Of a stretch of DNA of 13,316 nucleotides, positions 6,268-13,316 are shown piece after piece. Origin of the DNA: Firmicutes bacterium AM55-24TS (GTDB lineage Bacteria; Bacillota; Clostridia; UBA1381); the NCBI GenBank assembly GCA_003460745.1, contig QTVU01000058.1, forward strand, positions 1-13,316, written 5' to 3'. The notes beneath the pieces were generated by a model, which was given only the letters and a program-made list of their open reading frames with translations, had not been told where the DNA came from and made no database searches. Both the position numbers and the translations under genes were made by a program. Each line of letters opens with the position of its first letter. Position 1 is the stretch's first letter.

Positions 6268-6466
6268 TGCACAGGATATTCCCGTATGGGAAAAATATAC
6301 CCTTACCATTGAAGAAGCGTCAAAGTATTTCCGTATCGGAGAAAACAAGTTAAGACGCTTAGCAGAGGAAAACAAGGACGCTGGCTGGCTCATTATGAAT
6401 GGCAACCGCATACAGATTAAACGCCGACAGTTTGAACAGGTTATTGACAAATTGGACGCAATCTAA
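6260..6466 (+). CDS. xis: Tn916-type excisionase
   Basis: A 68-residue DNA-bending recombination directionality factor that pushes the integrase toward excision. The winged-helix motif is very like Tn916 Xis: [20 protein letters not shown] (13-32), then [12 protein letters not shown] (44-55) and a C-terminal LDAI. The ATG at 6260 overlaps the mobT stop (ATGAGTAA), with a GAGGGGGTG ribosome binding site just before it; a GTG at 6245 upstream is not needed. It is the only gene between the relaxase and int, and the int start is 78 bases further on, across a stem-loop. Confidence 0.95.
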   Translation: MSNAQDIPVWEKYTLTIEEASKYFRIGENKLRRLAEENKDAGWLIMNGNRIQIKRRQFEQVIDKLDAI

Positions 6467-6473
6467 TGCAAAT

Positions 6474-6517
6474 GAGCCTTGTATGTGTTATGATGAACAC
6501 AAGTCATATCAAGGCTC
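6474..6517 (+). promoter_or_regulatory. Nested stem-loop between xis and int
   Basis: GAGCCTTG (6474-6481) pairs with CAAGGCTC (6510-6517). Inside, TGTGTT (6484-6489) pairs with AACACA (6496-6501) around ATGATG. Only CTTT follows the outer stem, so it is a weak terminator at most. It could attenuate int expression relative to xis or stabilise the messenger. The int ribosome binding site lies about 14 bases further on. Confidence 0.5.
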
Positions 6518-6544
6518 TTTCCAACAAGGAAAGGAGCAGACACC

Positions 6545-7738
6545 ATGAAAGAAAAAAGACGGGATAGTAAAGGACGTATCCTGCATACTGGAGAGAGCCA
6601 ACGAACAGACGGGAAATACTTATATAAATATGTAGACGCATTTGGAAACACAAAATATGTGTATGCTTGGAGATTGACACCCACAGACCCGACACCAAAG
6701 GAAAAACGGGAAAAACCCTCACTTCGTGAACTGGAACAGCAGATAAGACGGGATATTGAGGACGGTATCGACAGCACAGGCAAGAAAATGACGCTTTGCC
6801 AACTCTATGCCAAACAGAACTTACAGAGGGCGAATGTGAAGAAAAGCACACAAAAACAACGGGAACAACTCATGCGGTTATTGAAAGAGGACAAGTTGGG
6901 TGCTAGGAGCATTGATGCGATAAAACCCTCTGACGCTAAGGAATGGGCGTTACGCATGAAAGATAAAGGCTTTTCCTATAACACCATTAACAACCATAAA
7001 CGCTCGTTAAAAGCGTCATTCTATATCGCCATACAAGACGATTGTGTAAGGAAGAACCCTTTTGATTTTAAGTTAAGTGAAGTCCTAGAAAATGATACCA
7101 AAGAGAAAGTCGCATTGACAGAGGAACAGGAACAAGCCTTACTCTCATTTATCAAGACAGACAATGTGTATCACAAGCATTATGATGATGTGCTGATACT
7201 GTTAAAGACTGGACTTCGTATCTCGGAACTGTGCGGACTGACAGTAGCTGATATTGATTTCAAGAATGAAGTTGTAATTATCGACCACCAGTTACTAAAG
7301 AGCAAGGAACAGGGCTATTATATTGAAACGCCTAAGACGAAAAGCGGAATAAGACAAGTGCCATTAAGTAGAGAAACAATACAGGCATTTCAACGGGTTA
7401 TGAAGAAACGCCCAAAGGCAGAACCATTTGTGATAGACGGACAGAGCAATTTCTTATTTGTCAATCATAAAGGCAAGCCCAAAGTTGCGATTGATTACAA
7501 CGCCTTATTTGTCCGTATGGTAAAGAAATATAACAAGCACCACAAGGACAATCCCTTGCCACATATCACACCGCATACGCTACGCCATACATTCTGCACA
7601 AGACTGGCAAGCAAGAACATGAACCCAAAAGATTTACAGTATATCATGGGACATTCAAACATTAGTATCACAATGAACTGGTACGCTCATGCGTCCATAG
7701 ATACCGCAAAATCAGAGGTTCAGCGTCTAATCGCATAG
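6545..7738 (+). CDS. int: Tn916-type tyrosine integrase
   Basis: A 397-residue tyrosine recombinase, close to the 405 residues of Tn916 Int and clearly of that family. It cuts and rejoins the element ends for integration and excision. The N-terminal arm-binding beta domain is about 1-75 (RRDSKGRILHTGESQR, YLYKYVDAFG), the core-binding domain about 80-170 (KKMTLCQLYAKQN to DDCVRKNPF), and the catalytic domain 180-397. Catalytic residues are R225 (TGLRISEL), K264 or K266 (TPKTKSG), H344 and R347 (HTLRH), H370 (MGHSN) and nucleophile Y380 (NWYAH). All are present, so the enzyme looks active. ATG follows AAGGAG. The gene closes the rightward mobT-xis-int group; candidate arm sites and a terminator lie just beyond. 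Confidence 0.97.
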   Translation: MKEKRRDSKGRILHTGESQRTDGKYLYKYVDAFGNTKYVYAWRLTPTDPTPKEKREKPSLRELEQQIRRDIEDGIDSTGKKMTLCQLYAKQNLQRANVKKSTQKQREQLMRLLKEDKLGARSIDAIKPSDAKEWALRMKDKGFSYNTINNHKRSLKASFYIAIQDDCVRKNPFDFKLSEVLENDTKEKVALTEEQEQALLSFIKTDNVYHKHYDDVLILLKTGLRISELCGLTVADIDFKNEVVIIDHQLLKSKEQGYYIETPKTKSGIRQVPLSRETIQAFQRVMKKRPKAEPFVIDGQSNFLFVNHKGKPKVAIDYNALFVRMVKKYNKHHKDNPLPHITPHTLRHTFCTRLASKNMNPKDLQYIMGHSNISITMNWYAHASIDTAKSEVQRLIA

Positions 7739-7743
7739 AAGTA

Positions 7744-7815
7744 TTTACCACGATTTTAACCACGCTTGATAGCGAAAATATAAGAAGATAGACCTAGATA
7801 TGTGAGGTTTACCAC
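7744..7815. promoter_or_regulatory. Three TTTA(A)CCAC repeats: candidate integrase arm sites
   Basis: TTTACCAC occurs at 7744-7751 and 7808-7815, and TTTAACCAC at 7755-7763. In reverse the repeat is GTGGTAAA, close to the GTAGTAAA core of the Tn916 DR2 sites bound by the Int N-terminal domain (from memory). The position just past int matches the right end of Tn916-like elements. The att junction itself should lie further right, but no crossover sequence can be fixed. Confidence 0.5.
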
Positions 7816-7822
7816 AAAAGCA

Positions 7823-7864
7823 AAATGCCCGTAGAGCCTATAAAATAAGGCTTTGCGGACATTT
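7823..7864 (+). terminator. Hairpin terminator downstream of int
   Basis: A 17-base arm (7823-7839, AAATGCCCG then TAGAGCCT) pairs with 7848-7864 (AGGCTTTG then CGGACATTT) around an 8-base AT loop. There is one C-A mismatch and two G-U pairs. The arm ends in TTT followed by AAGG, so the U-tract is short. It would stop the module before the host region. Confidence 0.6.
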
Positions 7865-8102
7865 AAGGAGATATAAAAAGATAGTCAAAAAGACATATAT
7901 AATTTTAATGTTAAATGTTTGAACGATTAAGCAAAAAAATGATTCACACGAAATTTGTCACGGGAGGATTGATGCTGAATACACAACTGACACCTGTTAC
8001 TAAATATATGTAAATAATAAATACAATAAAAACCATGGTATGGGGGCGAAGAACGTCATAGACCATTTTAAAATATGTAAACAGAAAGGAATGTTCTTAG
8101 TT
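7865..8102. other. AT-rich intergenic region, probable element/host junction
   Basis: No gene of normal size is present. It contains one 13-codon frame (7972-8013; MLNTQLTPVTKYM) with GGGAGG 4 bases before its ATG, and an ACCATGGT palindrome (8032-8039). The right end of the integrated element and the promoter of the following gene should lie here, but I cannot assign either to a base. No convincing -35/-10 pair was found. Confidence 0.4.
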
Positions 8103-11100
8103 ATGAAAAAAACAATAAAACTAACATCAGTTTTACTCGTATTATCAATGTTTTTATCGAACATTGCATATGCAGATGAGCTGATAGAAAGTGAGGGTAT
8201 AGCAAATAAAATCTCATCGGCTATGACATATGGTGTAGATAAAGTAAAAAATACTGTTTTAAATGCTATTCCATATGAAGTACAAACTGATAATGAATCA
8301 AACAATAAAAAATTACAGTTTCATGACCCAGGTATGGATTTGACATCAAAAGATATAAAGACATTATATGATATGGGCTACTCAATGGTAGACATATCAA
8401 ATGCAATAACTTTATCTGCCGTGTCAGATGAAACACCATACGAAATTTTGCAGCAAAAAGGATTGAAAACGGCCGATAGTATGATTAGTCTGATGTCTGA
8501 TGACAATGAAGCACATGAGAAAGGCACTAATGAAAAATCATGGCAGGAAGTCAAAGAAGGTTTGGATTTATCAGAAGATGTTGAGGTAGAAGAAAACTCG
8601 GAAATCATATATGACGGAGAACCGGATGATATTGAGACTATTTTCAGGCAATTAGGGATTAATGAAATTTTGAAAGAAAATAAATTTCAAGAGTCAGAAA
8701 TAAATGAAGCAATAGAAAACGGTGTTGTTGAAGCAACTGACATAGATGATGAGGGTGATGAAGAACAATTAGATGAGGAGAATCAAAAGACTATTTTTCT
8801 TTCTGATGCGCCGAGTAATTCCGACGAAATATCACTTATGTCTGTTAGCAACGATGATGATATTGTATCATTATATAATGGTTCAATATATCCTATGTTT
8901 AAATATGATAGTGAAAAAACGAGTGGCTATTCGGTGGAATCTGGGGTCGATATTAATCCTGTCAGCGGTAATTTAATGACTGTTGAAAACGATCTCAGTT
9001 TAAAAGGTATAAATGGTCTTGATTTAAACTTAAATAGAGTATATAGCTCAGAGAGAGCTAATATGTTTGATGCTGCTGCTAAACTGTCAGATGATTCGCA
9101 ATATCGAAAAATCGGATATTATAGAGTTAATGCGGCTGCAGAAATAACAATAACATATAGGGAATCTGCAACAAATGGTGGATCAATCCAAACCGTAAAA
9201 TACTCGGATACGCTTACATTAGTCCCACCCCAAGAAAATGGAGAGTATTATATATATAGCGCAGTAAAACAAAAATATGTAGATGAGCAAATGGAACGAG
9301 GTAATATTGCAAGCCTGTTTGATCATAGTCAAGAAGCAGAACAAGCCAGAACTGATGCATATGACGGAAAGTATGATAAAACCATATCTTTTAAAAATGG
9401 TAGGATTGCAAAAATTAACATATCAATAGTAAATGATATGGATTGTATTATAAAAGAGGTATGTTATGTTAACATTCCTGACATTCCATATAAGACAGAG
9501 GAAAAGTTTATCAATAAAAGTAAAAGCTTTTCTGACTTAGGTCTTGGTTGGGAATTTGATTTTCCATATATCGAAATAAGAAACGAAACAAGATATATTG
9601 ACGGAGAAGAAATGGAACTACCATATGAATATTTCCATTATGGAACTAAAGGTACATGGTGTTTTGATAGAGGCTCAACATATTCTAACCTTGTAGGATA
9701 TTACTTAAAAGATATGCAATTATCTTATTATAATTCAACTTTTGACGGACGTTCAACAAGTTATTTATTAACGGAAGCTGATGGCAAAAAAAGTTATTTT
9801 GGAACGCAAGGTGAACTGTTAGGTATAGAAGATAGGTTCGGCAATAAGATTCGTTTTTACTATGGCAAAAATCTTCATGATTATTATGTCTTAAATAAAA
9901 TAATCGATAGTGTTGGTCGTGAAATTACATTTGATTATAAGCCATGTACAAAAGTTGAGAAATTTGATAATTTTACTCAATCTACTGTTGATGTAGACAG
10001 ATATACGATAGTTGTTACTGTAAAAGAACCCACAACAAATACAACAAAATCTATAACATATACAAAAGACCAAATATTTGGGATAAGACTGACATATATA
10101 GATATTGATGGAGAGGAACAGCTTGGTGAAGATATATCTGATAATCTTAATGATTCGTCTAATAAAAAACTGTTTAATCTATCTGTAGTTACGGACTCGG
10201 AAGGATTATCAACTAGTTATAGTTATAGCAATACCTATAGCTCGCTCTCTCTGACGGATAAAAACTTAAAAGCACATGGTACTGAGATACCATATTCATA
10301 TATGAATTCAATATCTTATCCGACAGGTGCTGTATATACTTTTACAAAACGAGACACAACAGATAATTTTGGTACAGATGGTATTAGGAAATATCAAACT
10401 TACTATATGGCAACGTTAAGAAACGAGTATTTTAACGATGAAACTAATAAGCTGAGCAGATTTAACGTTAGTCAGGAAACTATTGTCCATGATAATTCAA
10501 TAAAAGAGGAAACAAGTCCGGAAATTCCTTTAACAACAGCATCAGGTTATCCGTATTACAGAAATGTATCAGAAATACCCTCTGATATAAAATATGTCGT
10601 TGGTATAGAGAAAGTAGATGTTAATAAAGAAGGAGAAAAAAATTTAACAACCAATTCATATACATACCAAAATGATGAATTGTTGCTTTCAGATAGTACG
10701 ATTGAAGGTGTGGGGACACAAGTAATTGACGGTATAACGTCTTATCCGGCATTCATGCGAACAACATCATCATTCACATATAATGATAAAAATTTATGTA
10801 TAGTTCAGGAAACAAAAACATTCTCTGATCCAGAAAATAAAACACATAACAGCTTTGTTACAAACAAAATTAGTCGAACATATGACGACTGGGGCAAGGT
10901 GTTGACAGAAACTTTAAATGGAGATACCAACCGCAAAACCACATATATATATGATTCTACGTATCATTATCCTACAAAAAAAGAATACAAACGTGATTCC
11001 GGTACTACTATTGTAGAAAATTATACACCAAATACCGACAAGAAAACAATCAAGGAAAGTACAGTTGTAGAAAATAACAGCACCAAGAAAAAATCAACAT

Positions 11101-13316
11101 ATGAATATGACACATACGGCAATGTCACAAAGGAAAACCGATATGGAGTAAATGGTGACATGGGCCAATGCGCGACAATAGAGTACACATATTCAGACAG
11201 TAATAATGTTATATCAAACGCGTATGTCACATCTGCAAAAGTATCAAATCTGAAAAATGTTGACGGTACTGCATTAAGTGATGTCAAACAAAATATTGTT
11301 TATGACTGTTGGGGAAATGTAATAAAAGAGACGGATTGTAATGGAAATGTTTATCAGTATGAATATGATAAAAATAATCGTTTAACTAAGATAATAAAAC
11401 CGGATAACAGCTTTAAGACATATTGTTATGATATTCAATATGACAAAAAGAATAAAATAGTTAAAAATCAAGTCACCGAAACTGATGAAAACGGCAAGGT
11501 AATTCAGTATAACTATAATAGTATCGGTCATTTATTATCTGAATATAATGTAACTGACAGTAAAAAAATATTATCATACGAGTATGCTTATAAAGACGGA
11601 AAGGATATTGTACAAACATATAGTGATGTAAATAATTCCTCAAAAACTGTAACAGCATATGATTCTCTTGGCAGAAAAATATCCAGTGAGGTTATTGACA
11701 ATGATGGCAACACTCTGTCAAAACAAACATATGAATATGAGGTGTTGCCTACTGAGAAGCAGTTTAAAACAACCACTACTATAATTGGCGATAACGATTC
11801 TGAGAATGTCAAGAATATTCAGTATACCGACCAATACGGCAATGTTGTCAAGGAAGAAACGGTATACAATGATAACGGAACAGAGAAAACCGCGACAACG
11901 GAGTATACATACGACTACCTTGGCAATGTTAAGACTGTCAGAGAGCCGAGAGCGGCAGATGAAGGCTGGTCTGCAACACAGTATTCGGCTCAATATAATT
12001 ATGACGTAGACGGCAATGTCATAAAGGAAACCGATATTAACGGCAAGAATATAATAAACACTTATGACGGAGTTGGCAATCTTATTTCCGTAAAGGACAA
12101 AAACGGCAATATCACAACGAATACTTATGATAACCTTGGCAGACTGCTTAAAGAGCGTATCCCATTCCAAAAGAATGGAACAAGCACGGTTTATGCCGAG
12201 AACAAATACTACTATGACGGCAACGGAAATGTTACAAAGTCACAGACTGCGAACAACGCAGTAGGTTCAAGTGCTTCATACACTACCACAGAGTATAAAT
12301 ACAACTGGCAAAATCAGCCGACTAAAGTAATGGGCTATGACGGAAGCACAGTTAAAAACAGCGTACAGTATTACTATGACAGCGTAGGAAATGTTTTAAG
12401 AATGTATACGGGTGATGTCAACTCGCTGACCGTGAGCGGACTTGATAAAGTCAGCGGTTCTAATGATTATACGGTTACAAAATATGCGTATGACAGTATG
12501 AACAGGTGTATATCACAGACTGATGCGCTCGGACAGACTGTAAACAATACCTATGACATTAACGGTAATCTCATAAAAACTGTTGACAGAAACGGAAATA
12601 CTTTAAGCTATACTTATGATGGACTGGGTCAGCTTAAACAAAAGAGCTCAAGCAAAACAACCGACGACACCTACACCTATGCATACAACAAAAAAGGAAA
12701 CCGTATCTCAATGACAGGCGGAGGAGTTAATACCACCTCAGTTTACGACGGTCTGGGCAGACTTACAAAAGAAACATTGACAGACGGCACGGTCAAGGAG
12801 TATACTTATGATATAAATGGAAACCGCAAGAGCTTCAAGCTGACAAAGAGCGGTACAGTACAGTATACACTGACATACGACTATGACAAGATGAACCGTC
12901 TGACAAAGGTATACGAGAATGGCACAGTCAAGGCTGAATACACCTACAACGCTGACGGAACACTGAAAAAGTCCTCGTATGGCAGTCAGACAACAGATTA
13001 TACTTATAACCTTGCAAATATGCTTACAGAAGTGAACAACGCAAACGGAAGTACACAGATTTCCAAATACACTTATACATACTATGTAGACGGAAACCAA
13101 AAGAGTAAGACAGAAAGCGTTGCAGGTACTAACAAGGGTACAACAAACTACACTTATGATGGATTAAACAGACTTGTCAGCGAGCAAGCTCCGGACAAGA
13201 CCTACAGCTATCAGTATGACAGCTACGGAAACAGAAGCCAGTTAAGCGTTACGGGCGATGAAACATACACCACAAGCTACACATACGATAAGAATAACCG
13301 TATGCGCAATCAGACC
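8103..13316 (+). CDS. Secreted Rhs/WapA-like YD-repeat protein, 3' end outside window
   Basis: The frame is open for 1738 codons to the window edge. Residues 1-24 are a signal peptide (MKK, hydrophobic core, AYA-DE). Residues 25-275 are acidic with no domain I recognise and carry two ISLMS motifs (128-132, 243-247). Residues about 280-320 are DUF6531-like (INPVSGNLM at 284-292, LDLNLNRVYSS), followed by Rhs-shell segments (LGLGWEFDF near 480; DRFGNKIRFYY near 578). From about 948 to the end there are at least 20 YD repeats of the form YxYDxxGNxxK. Such proteins fold into a beta cocoon that carries a variable C-terminal toxin tip for contact-dependent competition; that tip and any immunity gene lie beyond the window. 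ATG 8103 has AAGGA 12 bases upstream; an in-frame ATG at 8091 touches that site directly and is less likely. GC rises strongly in the 3' third. Confidence 0.93.
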   Translation, partial: MKKTIKLTSVLLVLSMFLSNIAYADELIESEGIANKISSAMTYGVDKVKNTVLNAIPYEVQTDNESNNKKLQFHDPGMDLTSKDIKTLYDMGYSMVDISNAITLSAVSDETPYEILQQKGLKTADSMISLMSDDNEAHEKGTNEKSWQEVKEGLDLSEDVEVEENSEIIYDGEPDDIETIFRQLGINEILKENKFQESEINEAIENGVVEATDIDDEGDEEQLDEENQKTIFLSDAPSNSDEISLMSVSNDDDIVSLYNGSIYPMFKYDSEKTSGYSVESGVDINPVSGNLMTVENDLSLKGINGLDLNLNRVYSSERANMFDAAAKLSDDSQYRKIGYYRVNAAAEITITYRESATNGGSIQTVKYSDTLTLVPPQENGEYYIYSAVKQKYVDEQMERGNIASLFDHSQEAEQARTDAYDGKYDKTISFKNGRIAKINISIVNDMDCIIKEVCYVNIPDIPYKTEEKFINKSKSFSDLGLGWEFDFPYIEIRNETRYIDGEEMELPYEYFHYGTKGTWCFDRGSTYSNLVGYYLKDMQLSYYNSTFDGRSTSYLLTEADGKKSYFGTQGELLGIEDRFGNKIRFYYGKNLHDYYVLNKIIDSVGREITFDYKPCTKVEKFDNFTQSTVDVDRYTIVVTVKEPTTNTTKSITYTKDQIFGIRLTYIDIDGEEQLGEDISDNLNDSSNKKLFNLSVVTDSEGLSTSYSYSNTYSSLSLTDKNLKAHGTEIPYSYMNSISYPTGAVYTFTKRDTTDNFGTDGIRKYQTYYMATLRNEYFNDETNKLSRFNVSQETIVHDNSIKEETSPEIPLTTASGYPYYRNVSEIPSDIKYVVGIEKVDVNKEGEKNLTTNSYTYQNDELLLSDSTIEGVGTQVIDGITSYPAFMRTTSSFTYNDKNLCIVQETKTFSDPENKTHNSFVTNKISRTYDDWGKVLTETLNGDTNRKTTYIYDSTYHYPTKKEYKRDSGTTIVENYTPNTDKKTIKESTVVENNSTKKKSTYEYDTYGNVTKENRYGVNGDMGQCATIEYTYSDSNNVISNAYVTSAKVSNLKNVDGTALSDVKQNIVYDCWGNVIKETDCNGNVYQYEYDKNNRLTKIIKPDNSFKTYCYDIQYDKKNKIVKNQVTETDENGKVIQYNYNSIGHLLSEYNVTDSKKILSYEYAYKDGKDIVQTYSDVNNSSKTVTAYDSLGRKISSEVIDNDGNTLSKQTYEYEVLPTEKQFKTTTTIIGDNDSENVKNIQYTDQYGNVVKEETVYNDNGTEKTATTEYTYDYLGNVKTVREPRAADEGWSATQYSAQYNYDVDGNVIKETDINGKNIINTYDGVGNLISVKDKNGNITTNTYDNLGRLLKERIPFQKNGTSTVYAENKYYYDGNGNVTKSQTANNAVGSSASYTTTEYKYNWQNQPTKVMGYDGSTVKNSVQYYYDSVGNVLRMYTGDVNSLTVSGLDKVSGSNDYTVTKYAYDSMNRCISQTDALGQTVNNTYDINGNLIKTVDRNGNTLSYTYDGLGQLKQKSSSKTTDDTYTYAYNKKGNRISMTGGGVNTTSVYDGLGRLTKETLTDGTVKEYTYDINGNRKSFKLTKSGTVQYTLTYDYDKMNRLTKVYENGTVKAEYTYNADGTLKKSSYGSQTTDYTYNLANMLTEVNNANGSTQISKYTYTYYVDGNQKSKTESVAGTNKGTTNYTYDGLNRLVSEQAPDKTYSYQYDSYGNRSQLSVTGDETYTTSYTYDKNNRMRNQT

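Noticed and set aside
5460..6851. Minus-strand frames opposite mobT, xis and int
   Set aside because: They are shadows of strongly recognised genes in the other strand, with low-complexity translations.
8032..8039. ACCATGGT palindrome as an operator
   Set aside because: An 8-base palindrome in AT-rich DNA with no second copy and no adjacent regulator is too weak to call.
8000..13100. Minus-strand frames of 60-150 codons and a plus-strand 74-codon frame within the Rhs gene
   Set aside because: The 1738-codon frame is continuous and full of YD repeats. The antisense frames arise from the repeated TAT-GAC codons and read as Cys/Ile/Val-rich strings.

Overview
The window looks like an accessory region of a low-GC Gram-positive (Bacillota) genome, probably a gut Clostridia, Erysipelotrichia or enterococcal-type host. 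The evidence is strong GGAGG-type ribosome binding sites, a sortase-type cell-wall protein, an IS256 transposase of the enterococcal/staphylococcal type, Tn916-family recombination genes and an AT-rich secreted YD-repeat protein. No rRNA, tRNA or CRISPR array is visible. I cannot name the species.

Left part (1-3730, all read leftward). A 5'-truncated GNAT acetyltransferase runs off the left edge. It abuts the right end of an IS256 copy (about 188-1443) whose transposase is intact (D167, D233, E341), but whose left terminus seems to be missing. Immediately next to it is a 688-codon cell-wall protein: signal peptide, acidic stalk, EF-hand-like loop, LDV-type leucine-rich repeats, two nearly identical Ig-like repeats and a Pro/Lys-rich wall spacer. 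Its sorting signal is spoiled by what looks like a one-base deletion, and its last codons lie against the IS. Its 5' leader carries 13 perfect copies of a tetranucleotide (3646-3697), which is unusual.

Middle part (3884-7864) is a compact mobilizable module of Tn916 type. It holds a leftward XRE regulator with a terminator behind it, a divergent control region with an 11-bp inverted repeat, two hairpins and a C5/G6 oriT-like hairpin. These are followed rightward by a MobT-type relaxase (HTH plus Rep_trans), an overlapping excisionase and a Tn916-type tyrosine integrase. Past int are three TTTA(A)CCAC repeats that look like integrase arm sites, then a hairpin terminator. Int and Xis would move the element. 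MobT would nick the oriT-like site and probably borrow a co-resident ICE's transfer machinery, since no conjugation genes are seen. The XRE protein is the likely switch. The outer ends (attL/attR) could not be placed.

Right part (8103 to the window end) is one uninterrupted open frame of 1738 codons with no stop: a secreted Rhs/WapA-like YD-repeat protein with a signal peptide, a DUF6531-like segment and at least 20 YD repeats. Its C-terminal end, where a toxin tip would normally sit, is outside the window. Base composition rises sharply in its 3' part (single 60-base lines of 25-28% GC before about 11.6 kb, 38-50% after about 12.1 kb), suggesting a mosaic gene.
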